A DNA stretch of 64,000 nt from AV40 sp035568175 (GCA_035568175.1 DATMON010000019.1:1-64000); one strand, 5' to 3'. Counted from the first letter of the stretch, positions 1 through 9,438 are shown. Notes: a model not told the origin generated them from the letters alone. Made by a program: numbers and translations.

Positions 1-985
<985 letters not shown>

Positions 986-1400
986 TCTGTTCCAGACCCG
1001 CTACTTCTAAAACTCGATTCCGCGGCGCTCGACCGTTGACATCTGTCAGGACGATCCTCGCGCGAAGCGCGTTTCGAATTCTTGAAGTAGCGGGCCCAGA
1101 GATTCTTTGATAACTGAAACTCTCCGGCTGAAGATCTTATCCTCCAGCCGCTTTGATTTCAGACTCAGCTCTTAAAGTTGTACTTTCTTACTACCCTGTA
1201 TGTAGATGTCAAAGAACCAGCATTCACGTACATGTCAGACCACAAAAAAACCCAACCTCGTGCCCGATCATAATTTCAGCCTGCCCGCCGTGGCGGGTTG
1301 CCGATCATCATGTCGGGACAAAATTGAGTCCAATTTGCAGTCCCAAATGTACGTAGAACGAACTCCTTGATTAGAGGAGTCCCGCTGTTCAGCGGGTTAT
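986..1400 (-). other. 23S rRNA leader region (no 16S, no spacer tRNA)
   Basis: About 415 nt between the predicted promoter and the mature 23S 5' end. It contains no tRNA and no 16S 3' end. An 11-bp inverted repeat (CCCGCTACTTC at 997-1007, complement at 1084-1094) can form a long stem just upstream of the mature end and may act in precursor processing. A boxA-like element lies at 1206-1218. A small hairpin, CCCGCTGTTCAGCGGG, lies at 1381-1396 close to the expected transcription start. No protein-coding gene is supported here. Confidence 0.6.
1206..1218 (-). promoter_or_regulatory. boxA-like antitermination element of the 23S leader
   Basis: The minus strand reads GGTTCTTTGACAT, close to the GTTCTTTGA-type boxA elements of rRNA leaders that recruit the Nus antitermination complex. 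It lies in the leader between promoter and mature 23S, where such an element is expected. The assignment rests on the motif and its position only. Confidence 0.45.
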
Positions 1401-1401
1401 T

Positions 1402-1429
1402 AAAGTAGCTCGACTCAGCCGTTCGTCAA
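1402..1429 (-). promoter_or_regulatory. Putative sigma70-type promoter of the 23S rRNA gene
   Basis: On the minus strand TTGACG (complement of 1424-1429) is followed after 16 nt by TACTTT (complement of 1402-1407). These match -35 and -10 hexamers, and an A/T run lies just upstream of the -35 (about 1440-1449). Placement about 420 nt before the mature 23S end, with the oppositely oriented rph gene behind it, fits an independent 23S promoter. Confidence 0.5.
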
Positions 1430-1559
1430 CGGCGTTTGCAAAAAAAAATCCGGCCGGCATGTCGCAATAGTTGAGGCGCTTACGAAGGGCGTGCCGGAGG
1501 TTCATTCTGTGAAATGCTCTTGGCGGAGACTGATCCAGACGCCTGACAACGTCTTTTGA

Positions 1560-1586
1560 ATCTGCCTTAATCTGCGTAATCTGCGG
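1560..1586. repeat. Dispersed short repeat upstream of rph
   Basis: ATCTGCGTAATCTGCGG and its flanking bases resemble a short repeat common in intergenic DNA of several phyla; translated on the minus strand it gives the recurrent peptide PQITQIKAD. It lies immediately before the rph start codon. Only one copy was seen in this window, so the repeat status rests on recognition rather than on a second copy. Confidence 0.4.
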
Positions 1587-1591
1587 ATGGA

Positions 1592-2362
1592 ATGAATCCG
1601 ACGTTTCAACGCAGTGACGGTCGCGCGCCTGACCAAGTGCGCGATGTGAGTTTCGAATTGAACATTGCGCCGCACGCCAGCGGCTCAGTGCTCGTGGCAA
1701 TGGGCAACACGCGCGTGATCTGCGGCGTAATGATTGAAGAAACAGTGCCGCGCTGGATGAAAGAATCCCGCCCAGGCGGAATCACCGGCGGCTGGCTGAC
1801 CGCGGAATATTCGATGCTGCCTTATTCAACGCTCACGCGAAAACCGCGCGACATCATGAAAGGCCGGCTCGATGGTCGGAGCACGGAAATTCAGCGACTC
1901 ATCGGGCGGTCGCTCCGCGCAGTAGTCGATCTTGAAAAACTCGGACCGCGCACGATGTGGGTCGATTGCGATGTTATCCAGGCGGACGGGGGGACCCGCA
2001 CGGCCGCGATCACAGGGGCTAGTCTCGCGGTTGCGCTCGCTTGTCGAAAATTGGCAAAAGACAAAAAAGTTGATGCGCCACCGATCAAAAAGTTAGTCGC
2101 GGCCGTGAGCGCTGGGATCCTCGACGGGAACGCAATTGTCGATCTTAATTATGAAGAAGACAAAGCTGTCACGGTGGATTTCAATCTGGTTGCGACTGAG
2201 GACGGCGACTTTGTTGAAGTGCAAGGTTCGGGCGAGGAAGCAACCTTCGCGCAGTCGGAACTCGAGCAAATGATGCTGCTGAGCCGAAAAGGAATTGCCG
2301 ATTTGATTTCGGCGCAGCGTGCGGTGCTCGCGCGCCTCATGGTTTCGCCACCGGAAAATTAG
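1592..2362 (+). CDS. rph: Ribonuclease PH
   Basis: A 256-residue protein matching RNase PH, the phosphorolytic 3'-5' exoribonuclease that trims tRNA 3' ends and releases nucleoside diphosphates. Family hallmarks run in order: RSDGRAPDQVRDV near the N-terminus, the phosphate-binding segment RKPRDIMKGRLDGRSTEIQR's core around residues 82-100, WVDCDVIQADGGTRTAAITG around residue 125, and the DLNYEED segment near 190. The length is slightly above the usual 240 or so. The ATG at 1592 gives a full-length N-terminus. It is divergent from the 23S gene, and the 3' neighbour gmd is co-oriented but separated by a gap. Confidence 0.97.
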   Translation: MNPTFQRSDGRAPDQVRDVSFELNIAPHASGSVLVAMGNTRVICGVMIEETVPRWMKESRPGGITGGWLTAEYSMLPYSTLTRKPRDIMKGRLDGRSTEIQRLIGRSLRAVVDLEKLGPRTMWVDCDVIQADGGTRTAAITGASLAVALACRKLAKDKKVDAPPIKKLVAAVSAGILDGNAIVDLNYEEDKAVTVDFNLVATEDGDFVEVQGSGEEATFAQSELEQMMLLSRKGIADLISAQRAVLARLMVSPPEN

Positions 2363-2431
2363 TTGTTGGTTGCTAGAACGCTTCGCTTTAGTTGAGAGTT
2401 GGCACTCCGTGAGCTAACCAAGCGACACCGA

Positions 2432-3445
2432 ATGAAAAAAGCGCTCATTACCGGAATCACAGGTCAGGACGGAAGTTATCTCGCGGATCTCTTGCTCGAA
2501 AAGGGATACGAAGTCCATGGGATCATCCGTCGCGCGAGCACGTTCAACACTTCGCGCATCGATCATCTCTACGCCGATCCGCACATCAATGGCGTCCGGA
2601 TGTTTCTCCACTTCGGCGATCTGGCGGATTCAGTGAACCTGGTAAAGCTGCTTTATGAATTGAAGCCGGAGGAGATTTACCATCTCGGTGCGCAAAGCCA
2701 CGTCCGCGTCAGCTTCGATATTCCAGAATACACCTCTGACGTCACCGGCCTCGGCACGATTCGAATTCTTGAAGCGATCCGCGAAGCCGGGTTGCGCTCG
2801 CGTTTTTATCAGGCCTCCAGCAGCGAAATGTTCGGCAAGGCCCAAACCGTTCCGCAAAATGAAAAAACGCCGTTCTGGCCGCGGAGTCCGTACGGCGTGG
2901 CGAAGGTCTTTTCGTATTGGGCCACGGTTAACTATCGCGAGAGCTACGAGCTGCACGCGAGCAACGGAATTTTGTTCAATCACGAAAGCCCGCGTCGCGG
3001 TGAAACGTTTGTTACGCGAAAAATCTCCCGCGCGGTAGCGGCGATTAAGCAGGGACTGCAAAAGGAATTATTTCTCGGAAACCTTGAGGCGAAACGGGAT
3101 TGGGGTTACGCGCCGGAGTACGTCGAAGCGATGTGGCGAATCTTGCAGCAGGACGGGGGCGACGATTTCGTGATCGCCACCGGCGAAACCCACACCGTTC
3201 GCGAGTTCGCCGAGGCCGCGTTCGCGCATGTCGATCTTGATTGGAAAAAGTACGTCAAACACGATCCGCGCTATGAGCGGCCGGCCGAAGTGGATCTGTT
3301 GATCGGCGACTCAGCAAAAGCGAAAAAGGTTCTCGGTTGGGAACCGAAGGTGAGATTTAAAGACCTGGTTCGGATCATGGTCGATGCGGACACGGAATTG
3401 CTCTCGCGCGAAACACCGAGAAAACATCTCGGCAAGCTGCCTTGA
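2432..3445 (+). CDS. gmd: GDP-mannose 4,6-dehydratase
   Basis: A 337-residue short-chain dehydrogenase fold enzyme converting GDP-mannose to GDP-4-keto-6-deoxymannose, a precursor for fucose, rhamnose and related surface sugars. Visible features: the NADP-binding ITGITGQDGSYLA at the N-terminus, EIYHLGAQSHV, the SSSEMFG segment, and the catalytic Tyr-x-x-x-Lys in SPYGVAKVFSYW. RRGETFVTRKI is typical of Gmd. The ATG at 2432 is chosen because the enzyme's N-terminus begins there; an in-frame TTG at 2399 would only add a non-homologous stretch. No fcl/rmd partner lies next to it, so the final sugar is unknown. Confidence 0.95.
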   Translation: MKKALITGITGQDGSYLADLLLEKGYEVHGIIRRASTFNTSRIDHLYADPHINGVRMFLHFGDLADSVNLVKLLYELKPEEIYHLGAQSHVRVSFDIPEYTSDVTGLGTIRILEAIREAGLRSRFYQASSSEMFGKAQTVPQNEKTPFWPRSPYGVAKVFSYWATVNYRESYELHASNGILFNHESPRRGETFVTRKISRAVAAIKQGLQKELFLGNLEAKRDWGYAPEYVEAMWRILQQDGGDDFVIATGETHTVREFAEAAFAHVDLDWKKYVKHDPRYERPAEVDLLIGDSAKAKKVLGWEPKVRFKDLVRIMVDADTELLSRETPRKHLGKLP

Positions 3446-3450
3446 GATGC

Positions 3451-3514
3451 TGTAGCCACGGCGCTCTGTCGCCGTGTTCAGCTAAGCCTCGCCCCGGCGG
3501 AGCGGCGCGGCTGC
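3451..3514. repeat. REPIN-like palindromic element, degenerate copy
   Basis: Begins TGTAGCCACGGCG and contains a strong hairpin (CACGGCG, 6-nt loop, CGCCGTG), followed by a second weaker palindrome and GGCTGCAGG. It resembles the element at 42001-42055, which also starts TGTAGCCACG. It lies between the convergent gmd and L,D-transpeptidase genes and could also serve as a transcript end. Confidence 0.5.
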
Positions 3515-3518
3515 AGGC

Positions 3519-4139
3519 CTAACGGATCACGCCCACAGCGTGATTGGTCTCCGCCATTTGACTGGCCGAATTCAACTCAGGGACAACGGCGACTAGCGGA
3601 GATTGAATAATCGAAACCTCTGCACCCGGACCCACCTGACTGTAAAGATTGATGATGTCGACCGAGCGCATGCGAATGCAGCCGTAACTTGCGGGCCGGC
3701 CGATATTCCGCTCCTCCGGAGTTCCATGAATATAAATGTCGCGACGAAATGCGTTCGCATTTTGAGCTTCGCGTCCGCGCAGCCAGATGATCCGCGTCAC
3801 GATCGGATCGCGCCCCGGCGCGTCCACCGGAATCACTTCGCCGGTGCGACGTCGATCTTTGAAAACGGTTCCAGCCGGAGCGCCGTCACCGATTTTGTCT
3901 GCGATTTCCAGCTCGCCCAGCGGCGTGCCATAACTTCCGGGCCGATCGCTTAACCCGAATTTCGAAGTAGAAATCGGATAGGTGGCGACAAGGTTGTTTT
4001 TCTGTAGCAACGCCAGTTTTTGATCGCGAACACTAACCACGATGCGGTGTTCGGTGTCGCGAGGCGCAGCGCAAGAAGCGAGAATTAGCGCGGCGCCGAG
4101 CGCGAGCGCATGCTGTCCGACAATCTTGAATAAGCCCAT
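3519..4139 (-). CDS. L,D-transpeptidase (YkuD family) lipoprotein
   Basis: A 206-residue protein. A signal sequence ends in a lipobox (LILASC, Cys about residue 21), so it should be lipid-anchored. The YkuD catalytic domain ends with HGTPEERNIGRPASYGCIRM, carrying the His and the S-x-G-C-I-R catalytic cysteine motif. Such enzymes form 3-3 peptidoglycan cross-links or attach proteins to peptidoglycan. The ATG at 4139 fits the lipoprotein signal; the open frame further upstream overlaps tatD and is not needed. Only 7 nt separate it from tatD, so the two are probably cotranscribed. Confidence 0.9.
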   Translation of the reverse strand: MGLFKIVGQHALALGAALILASCAAPRDTEHRIVVSVRDQKLALLQKNNLVATYPISTSKFGLSDRPGSYGTPLGELEIADKIGDGAPAGTVFKDRRRTGEVIPVDAPGRDPIVTRIIWLRGREAQNANAFRRDIYIHGTPEERNIGRPASYGCIRMRSVDIINLYSQVGPGAEVSIIQSPLVAVVPELNSASQMAETNHAVGVIR

Positions 4140-4146
4140 CTCGATC

Positions 4147-5067
4147 TTACCCACGCTCAAATCGGAAGAATTCTTCCGCAGTTGCGGTCGTTGCGCCAGC
4201 GATTTCTTCCAATGAAACGCCGCGAGCTTTTGCGATTTCTTCCGCGACCAATCGCGTGTATGCGGGTTCGCACCGTTTTCCGCGAAAAGGGACTGGCGCC
4301 AGATAAGGACAATCCGTTTCGACCATGAACTGATCGATCGGTAGCTGTGCCGCAACTTCCCGTACCTGTTTGCCGTTTTTAAACGTGACGATTCCGGTAA
4401 AGGAAACGAGATGGCCGAGATCAATCACTTCGTTCGCTTGGTCGAGGGTTCCGCCGAAACAATGAAAGACGCCGCTGATCTGTCGTCCGTAATCGCGCAA
4501 AATTTCGAGTGTATCATCCCAGGCGTCGCGCTGATGAATTACGACATTGAGCCGTAATTCAACTGCGAGATCGAGCAGTTGCTCAAATAACTCGGCTTGT
4601 TTTGCTTTATAAGCGCCGTCTTCGATCCGCGCTTCGATTTGTTCTTCGGTTTCGCTCTGAAGCGCGTTGAAAACCTGGACGTGTTTTTGTTTCGTGGCTT
4701 CGATGCTTGGCAGGCGATGATAGTCGAGACCGATTTCGCCGATCCCAACCACCCGCGGATTTTTCGCAAGCTCGCGCAAGGGCGTGATCACGTCCTCCTC
4801 GGCTTGCAGCGCGTAAGTCGGATGAACTCCGATCACCGCAAAAATGTTGGGATATTTTTCGGCAAAATCGACCGCTCGCCGGCTGCTTTCGACCGAAGTG
4901 CCGATCGTGATGATTCGCGTGACGCCCGCGTCAGTCGCGCGCTGAAGCACATCATCGAAATCATCCGCGAAATCCGGATAATCGAGATGGGCGTGAGTCT
5001 CGATTAGTTGATGGTTGATAGTTGATTGTTGATTGTTCACAGCAGCTGGCCGGAATTTTTCTATCAA
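4147..5067 (-). CDS. tatD: TatD family metal-dependent hydrolase
   Basis: A TIM-barrel metal-dependent DNase/hydrolase. The metal ligands are visible: THAHLD at the N-terminus, GEIGLDYHR, the HQRD segment, HCFGG, and ETDCPYLAP near the C-terminus. Length 306 residues if translation begins at the TTG at 5067, but the family usually starts only a few residues before the THAHLD motif. The first 22 residues are encoded by low-complexity AATCAACAATCAACT-like DNA (about 5004-5040), so the true start, perhaps the in-frame GTG near 5040, is unsure. It lies downstream of fabH and just before the L,D-transpeptidase. Confidence 0.92.
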   Translation of the reverse strand: MIEKFRPAAVNNQQSTINHQLIETHAHLDYPDFADDFDDVLQRATDAGVTRIITIGTSVESSRRAVDFAEKYPNIFAVIGVHPTYALQAEEDVITPLRELAKNPRVVGIGEIGLDYHRLPSIEATKQKHVQVFNALQSETEEQIEARIEDGAYKAKQAELFEQLLDLAVELRLNVVIHQRDAWDDTLEILRDYGRQISGVFHCFGGTLDQANEVIDLGHLVSFTGIVTFKNGKQVREVAAQLPIDQFMVETDCPYLAPVPFRGKRCEPAYTRLVAEEIAKARGVSLEEIAGATTATAEEFFRFERG

Positions 5068-5097
5068 CTATCAGCTACAAACTATCAACTTCTGCCG

Positions 5098-6126
5098 TCA
5101 CCATTCGATGATCGTGCTCGCCCAGGTTAATCCTCCACCGAACACAACCATCAAAACATAATCGCCGTGTTTGATGCGGCCGCTGCGATTTGCTTCGTCG
5201 AGCGCGATCGCGACGGCGGCGGCGGAAGTGTTTCCGTACTTGTCGAGATTCACGTAAAAGCGGTCGAGCGGAATTTTTAATCGATCGGCGATCGCTTCGA
5301 TGATCCGCAAATTCGCCTGGTGCGGAATGACGCAGGCGATGTCATCGGCAGTCAAGCCGGCGTCCGCCAGAGCCTTTCGCGACGCGTTGACCATGGCGAT
5401 GACGGCTTGCTTGTAAACTTCTTTGCCCAGCATGTGAATGGTCGCAAGGTTCATATCGACGTTGTCTCGCGTGATCGGACAACGCGAACCGCCGCCCGGC
5501 ATAAATAAAATATCGGTGAATTCTCCGTCGCTGCCGATGTGGGTGCTGATGACTCCATGGGCGCTGCCGCGGTGACGCAAAACAGCCGCGCCTGCACCAT
5601 CGCCGAACAACACGCAGGTATTTCGATCGGTCCAGTTCGTGATCGACGTTAATTTTTCCGCCCCGATCACAAGGACAGTATCGTGCGTGTGCGAAGTGAT
5701 GAATTGCTGCGCGATTTCGATTCCAAAAAGAAAACCGGCGCAGGCGGCCGAAATATCGAGACAGGCCGCCTTTTTCGCGCCGATCTTTTTCTGCACGAAA
5801 CATGCGGTCGCCGGAAAGAGCATATCCGGCGTGGCCGTCGCGACCAAAATAAGATCGACATCTTCCGGTTTAACTTTCGCCTGCTCGAGCGCGTGCAACG
5901 CCGCTTTTGTTGCCATGTCGCTGGTGAGCTCGTCTTTCGCGGCGATGCGGCGTTCTTTGATACCGGTGCGGGTGGTGATCCATTCGTCCGAGGTATCGAC
6001 CATGCGAGACAGATCCGCGTTGGTCAGGCGTTTGTCCGGGACGTAACTGCCGGTGCCAACAATGGAAACCGTCCGGCGCAGCTTACCTGAGTGCGGTCGC
6101 GGGCTCGCGCGAGGTTGTCGTTTCAT
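5098..6126 (-). CDS. fabH: Beta-ketoacyl-ACP synthase III
   Basis: A 342-residue enzyme that starts fatty acid synthesis by condensing acetyl-CoA with malonyl-ACP. The catalytic Cys-His-Asn triad is visible in SAACAGF, PHQANLRI and GNTSAA, and the C-terminus has the usual FGGGLTWAS. The ATG at 6126 leaves a short basic extension (KRQPRASPRPHSGKLRR) before TVSIVGTGSYVP. It overlaps the 3' end of plsX by 44 nt, indicating translational coupling in the order plsX, fabH. A copy of the 12-mer GATGTCGATCTT lies within it on the coding (minus) strand at 5851-5862. Confidence 0.97.
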   Translation of the reverse strand: MKRQPRASPRPHSGKLRRTVSIVGTGSYVPDKRLTNADLSRMVDTSDEWITTRTGIKERRIAAKDELTSDMATKAALHALEQAKVKPEDVDLILVATATPDMLFPATACFVQKKIGAKKAACLDISAACAGFLFGIEIAQQFITSHTHDTVLVIGAEKLTSITNWTDRNTCVLFGDGAGAAVLRHRGSAHGVISTHIGSDGEFTDILFMPGGGSRCPITRDNVDMNLATIHMLGKEVYKQAVIAMVNASRKALADAGLTADDIACVIPHQANLRIIEAIADRLKIPLDRFYVNLDKYGNTSAAAVAIALDEANRSGRIKHGDYVLMVVFGGGLTWASTIIEW

Positions 6127-7120
6127 GATAACGGCGAATCTCCTCGACGATATGCGGGTTGAGTTGATGTTCAATCGACTCGGCTGCCACGCGGAGCGCG
6201 TTTTTGATCGCGAGGGGGGTGCTCGCGCCGTGCGCAATGATGCAAATACCGTTCACGCCGAGAAGCGGACTGCCGCCGTAGTACTCGTAGTTTGTTTTGT
6301 CTTTGATCGTTAAGAACGCGTCCTTGGCCAGAAATGCGCCGGCCTTGCGCCTGGGTGAACGCGTTAATTCGTGTTTTAACCATTTGAAGATCGCCACCGC
6401 GATCGATTCACATGTTTTCAAAATCACGTTGCCGACGAATCCGTCGCAGACGACGACTTCCACCGGATCTTCAAAAAGATGACGGCCTTCGATGTTGCCG
6501 CGGAAGTTGAGCGAAGTCTTCTTCAGCATCTTGAAAACTTCCTTGGTCTTTTCAGTGCCCTTCACGTCTTCCTCGCCCAGCGAAATCAGTCCGACCCTTG
6601 GACTTTTGTAACCAAGAACGTGGCGCGAATAAACCGAGCCCATGATCGCGTACTGCAAAAGATGTTCGGGCCGCGCGTCGATATTGGCGCCGGCGTCGAC
6701 TAAAACGAAAACGTTAAATTGCGTTGGAAGGACCGCGGCAATGCCCGGCCGGTCGATTCCTTCGAGCGTGCGCAATTTGATCATGCTTGCGGCAACAGCG
6801 GCGCCAGTATGCCCCGCGCTGACAATTGCGTCTGCCTCGCCGTATTTCACCAGATCAACCGCGCGGCTGACGGACGAGTCTTTCTTTCGCCGCACCGCCG
6901 ACCACGCTTTGTCACTCATGTCCACGACCTGAGTCGAATGCACGATAGTGATTCGGCGGTCGTTGCACTTATGTTTCTTGAGCTCTGCGTCGATCTGTTT
7001 CGTGTCGCCAACGAGAAAAAGTTTTTCGATGTGCGAATACTCGCGCAGCGCCATGACAGCTCCGGCGACAAGATAAGGCGGCCCGAAATCGCCGCCCATT
7101 GCATCCAAGGCGATCTTCAT
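6083..7120 (-). CDS. plsX: Phosphate acyltransferase PlsX
   Basis: A 345-residue enzyme converting acyl-ACP to acyl-phosphate for phospholipid synthesis. Hallmarks: IALDAMGGDFGP at the N-terminus, SAGHTGAAVAASM, the central IDRPGIAAVLP, and C-terminal GGSPLLGVNGICIIAHG. The ATG at 7120 is preferred over a TTG three codons upstream. It sits in the widely conserved order rpmF, plsX, fabH, linking ribosome protein, phospholipid and fatty acid synthesis. Confidence 0.97.
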   Translation of the reverse strand: MKIALDAMGGDFGPPYLVAGAVMALREYSHIEKLFLVGDTKQIDAELKKHKCNDRRITIVHSTQVVDMSDKAWSAVRRKKDSSVSRAVDLVKYGEADAIVSAGHTGAAVAASMIKLRTLEGIDRPGIAAVLPTQFNVFVLVDAGANIDARPEHLLQYAIMGSVYSRHVLGYKSPRVGLISLGEEDVKGTEKTKEVFKMLKKTSLNFRGNIEGRHLFEDPVEVVVCDGFVGNVILKTCESIAVAIFKWLKHELTRSPRRKAGAFLAKDAFLTIKDKTNYEYYGGSPLLGVNGICIIAHGASTPLAIKNALRVAAESIEHQLNPHIVEEIRRYHETTTSREPATALR

Positions 7121-7190
7121 CGGAAACAAATTTTGCGAGCTTTAGCGGCTCTTTGCAAAATTAAATTTGAGTTGGGTCCGAGACGCGTGC

Positions 7191-7376
7191 TTATCCCTTG
7201 CCTTCGACCGTCAGCACCTGGCGGCCTTTATAATAGCCGCAGGACGGGCAAACGGTGTGACCGGCGACCGTGCTACCGCACTGCGGACACTTGCTAAATT
7301 GCGGCCGATGCCAGCGGTTTGCCGCTTTGCGCGTGCGCAAGCGCATCTTGGATGTTTTGCGTTTGGGAACTCCCAT
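7191..7376 (-). CDS. rpmF: 50S ribosomal protein L32
   Basis: A 61-residue basic protein beginning GVPKRKTSKMRLRTRKA, typical of L32. It has the CPQCG and CPSCG pairs (about residues 30-50) forming a four-cysteine zinc ribbon, so this is the zinc-binding form. It lies between the DUF177 gene (upstream) and plsX (downstream), the usual arrangement. Confidence 0.96.
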   Translation of the reverse strand: MGVPKRKTSKMRLRTRKAANRWHRPQFSKCPQCGSTVAGHTVCPSCGYYKGRQVLTVEGKG

Positions 7377-7423
7377 GTGAGCGGATTAGAAAAGCAGAGT
7401 TTGTGGAAAACACAAACGCGCTC

Positions 7424-7870
7424 TCATTTTTTTAACTTCAATTTGTCCAGCGCGCTCCAGTCTGCCTTCCGTTTCGTTTCTGCAGCCGCGACTGCGGCCG
7501 CCGCCACTTTGCAGACCCGTCCGCCTTCGCGGTCGCAACGCGGGTGAGCTGGTAAATTCAGCAAAATGTCTTCCCGCATGAATGGTGAGAGCTCAACCGT
7601 CTCTGGGCCATGCAGCTCGGTGTGGAGAGCGAACGCGGGAACCTTGATGTCGTGGACAAATTTCTCCAGGCACGCGACGCAAGTCAGCTCGACCGGTTGT
7701 TTGAGCGAGCCGTTTGCCCAGAGCGAGCCGTCCGAAACTCCGATATCGATCTGGTATTGCATCGGGCCGACGCAGCGCACGCCTTCCGATTCGAGCTCCG
7801 GAATCAGGCAATCCTCCTTGCCGTCAAGGTGCAATCCCTCCGGTGGAATCTGTTTCAGATGAACCTTCAC
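7424..7870 (-). CDS. DUF177 (YceD-like) protein
   Basis: A 148-residue protein resembling the YceD/DUF177 family, normally encoded directly before rpmF and linked to 23S rRNA or large-subunit accumulation. A Cys-x-x-Cys (LTCVACLEKF, about residues 62-72) and a second cysteine pair in CDREGGRVC are visible, as is the Leu-Pro-rich ILLNLPAHPRC segment. Position between coaD and rpmF supports the call. Length is a little under the family's usual 160-180. Confidence 0.85.
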   Translation of the reverse strand: MKVHLKQIPPEGLHLDGKEDCLIPELESEGVRCVGPMQYQIDIGVSDGSLWANGSLKQPVELTCVACLEKFVHDIKVPAFALHTELHGPETVELSPFMREDILLNLPAHPRCDREGGRVCKVAAAAVAAAETKRKADWSALDKLKLKK

Positions 7871-7889
7871 TCGCGAATCCTTTCGGAGT

Positions 7890-8369
7890 TTATCCTTTAA
7901 ATTTTTTTCCGAGCGCGGCGGCGACCAGACTTGGAACGAATTTCGAGACGTCGCCGCCGAGTCGCGCGATTTCCTTGACCAATCGGGAACTCAAATAAGT
8001 GTATTCCTCTTTCGGCATCAGGAAGATCGTTTCCACATGGACCTCAAGTTTTCGGTTCATCAATGCCATTTGAAATTCGAATTCGAAATCCGAGACTGCG
8101 CGCAATCCGCGAATGACCGCGTTCGCTTTTTGTTGAACCGCAAATTCGACCAGCAGCCCATCGAACTGCGCGATCCGGACATGGTCGTTCTTGCCAACAG
8201 TTTGCTGCAATAATCTAAGCCGCTCCTTCAGCGAAAAGAGCGGCTGTTTCTCATCGTTGTGCGCGACTGCGACGATGACTTCATCGAAAAGTTTGCCGGC
8301 GCGCTCGACTACATCGAGATGGCCATTGGTGACCGGATCGAAGCTGCCGGGGTAGATCGCACGTTTCAT
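7890..8369 (-). CDS. coaD: Phosphopantetheine adenylyltransferase
   Basis: A 159-residue nucleotidyltransferase carrying out the penultimate step of coenzyme A synthesis (4'-phosphopantetheine + ATP to dephospho-CoA). The nucleotide-binding GSFDPVTNGHLD is at residues 8-19, followed by the family's GLLVEFA, IRGLRAVSDFEFEFQMA and YTYLSSRLVKEIA segments. Full length. It is probably the first gene of the minus-strand cluster running through DUF177 gene, rpmF, plsX and fabH. Confidence 0.97.
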   Translation of the reverse strand: MKRAIYPGSFDPVTNGHLDVVERAGKLFDEVIVAVAHNDEKQPLFSLKERLRLLQQTVGKNDHVRIAQFDGLLVEFAVQQKANAVIRGLRAVSDFEFEFQMALMNRKLEVHVETIFLMPKEEYTYLSSRLVKEIARLGGDVSKFVPSLVAAALGKKFKG

Positions 8370-8501
8370 TTCAGCCGAAATTCAATCATCAAACCGCAAA
8401 ATCAAATCCGGTCGCCGCGGCGACACGGATCCGCCCTGGTGAACATCTGATGCATTCATTTGCCGAACGCTGCGTGAAGTCGGACATTGCTCTTCCAGTT
8501 C

Positions 8502-9332
8502 ATGATGAATCCGTCCACTTACAAGAAGATTGCCGTGGCCAGCGCATTCTCGCCCCGCTTTGAGCAAGTCCTTTCCGAGGCTGGAAGAATTCGCGAGCGG
8601 TTCGGCGCGGACTTGAGCTTGATCTACATCGGCGAACGGAACGACGAAACGGCAAAGAAATTTCAAAACATCCTCGGACGGCTGCAATTGCCGGGCGATT
8701 CGCCGGTCCACTACGGTCAGGGAGACCCAGCCGATGGAATCTTGCGGGCAATCGCCGACAACGATGTCGACCTTATCGTCGCCGGCGCGTTGGAGAAACA
8801 AAGTGCGCTCCATCCATTTCTTGGAAACGTCGCCCGTCGACTCTTGCGCGAAGCCACCTGTTCGGTTCTTCTTTTCACCAACCCGGAACTCAAACCGAAG
8901 CCGTTGCGCCGGATCGTTTTTGTCGCGAACTATTCCGACCACGCCCAACGCGCATTTCAACAAACGCTCAAGCTGGCAGCGGCGGAATTGTCTGAGCGGC
9001 TTTACGCTGTTCGCGTTTACACAACCTTCGACGAAGTCCGCGCAACGATGTTCGTCGACAACGGTGATGGCGCTCCTCGGCCGCGAACGTTCGACCAAGA
9101 AGACGCCGCTTTGGAAGAATTCGTATTGGCCGCGGGCGACACCGACGTTCCGATCGAAGCGCGCTGCATTCGCGGTAATACGGGATTCGCCGCGTCGGAT
9201 TTCATCAAATCGGTCGAAGCAGATTTGCTCGTTGTCCCGGTGCACAAGAGTGAAACGTCGGCCGAACGTTTGCCAAATCATCTGGCATGGATCGCGGACG
9301 TGATTCCGTGCAATTTGTGGCTCATCCGCTGA
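8502..9332 (+). CDS. Universal stress protein (UspA) family, two domains
   Basis: A 276-residue protein with two tandem Usp-like halves. The first opens YKKIAVASAFSPRFEQVL and ends with the ATCSVLLF strand; the second opens LRRIVFVANYSDHAQRAF. Usp proteins bind nucleotides or sense stress. DVDLIVAGALEK and ADLLVVPVHK match the conserved domain ends, but the usual G-x-x-G-x-x-x-x-G-S-V ATP loop is not clear, so ATP binding is doubtful. Two adjacent ATGs (8502, 8505) precede the first domain; no strong ribosome binding site was seen. It is divergent from coaD. Confidence 0.82.
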   Translation: MMNPSTYKKIAVASAFSPRFEQVLSEAGRIRERFGADLSLIYIGERNDETAKKFQNILGRLQLPGDSPVHYGQGDPADGILRAIADNDVDLIVAGALEKQSALHPFLGNVARRLLREATCSVLLFTNPELKPKPLRRIVFVANYSDHAQRAFQQTLKLAAAELSERLYAVRVYTTFDEVRATMFVDNGDGAPRPRTFDQEDAALEEFVLAAGDTDVPIEARCIRGNTGFAASDFIKSVEADLLVVPVHKSETSAERLPNHLAWIADVIPCNLWLIR

Positions 9333-9351
9333 ACGCGACCGTGCTCGCTAG

Positions 9352-9422
9352 GTTGTAGAGGCGCTCGCCGCGGCGAGCGCCTGTTTATTTAGTTCGGCGT
9401 TTGAGACAAACGCCGCTACAAC
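9352..9422. repeat. REPIN-like element, family A copy 1
   Basis: A 71-bp element starting GTTGTAGAGGCGCTCG and ending CGCCGCTACAAC. It consists of two hairpins (GGCGCTCG...CGAGCGCC and GGCGTTTG...AAACGCC) joined by CTGTTTATTTAGTT. The ends GTTGTAG and CTACAAC are inverted. A second copy with the same linker lies at 45276-45344. It occupies the gap between the Usp gene and the YwaF-like gene. Confidence 0.85.
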
Positions 9423-9438
9423 ATTTTCGATCCAAAAA

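Noticed and set aside
1389..1700. Minus-strand open frame of about 100 residues upstream of rph
   Set aside because: It overlaps rph and the promoter area, and part of its translation is the recurrent PQITQIKAD repeat peptide. No homology expected.
2630..3061. Long minus-strand frame opposite gmd and similar frames opposite fabH, plsX, ptsI and sucA
   Set aside because: High GC and codon bias create long antisense frames; none has a family signature or ribosome binding site, while the sense frames are certain genes.
5004..5075. CAATCAACTATCAAC-type runs near the tatD start as a regulatory repeat
   Set aside because: The short words repeat irregularly and look like low-complexity DNA; they only make the start codon uncertain.
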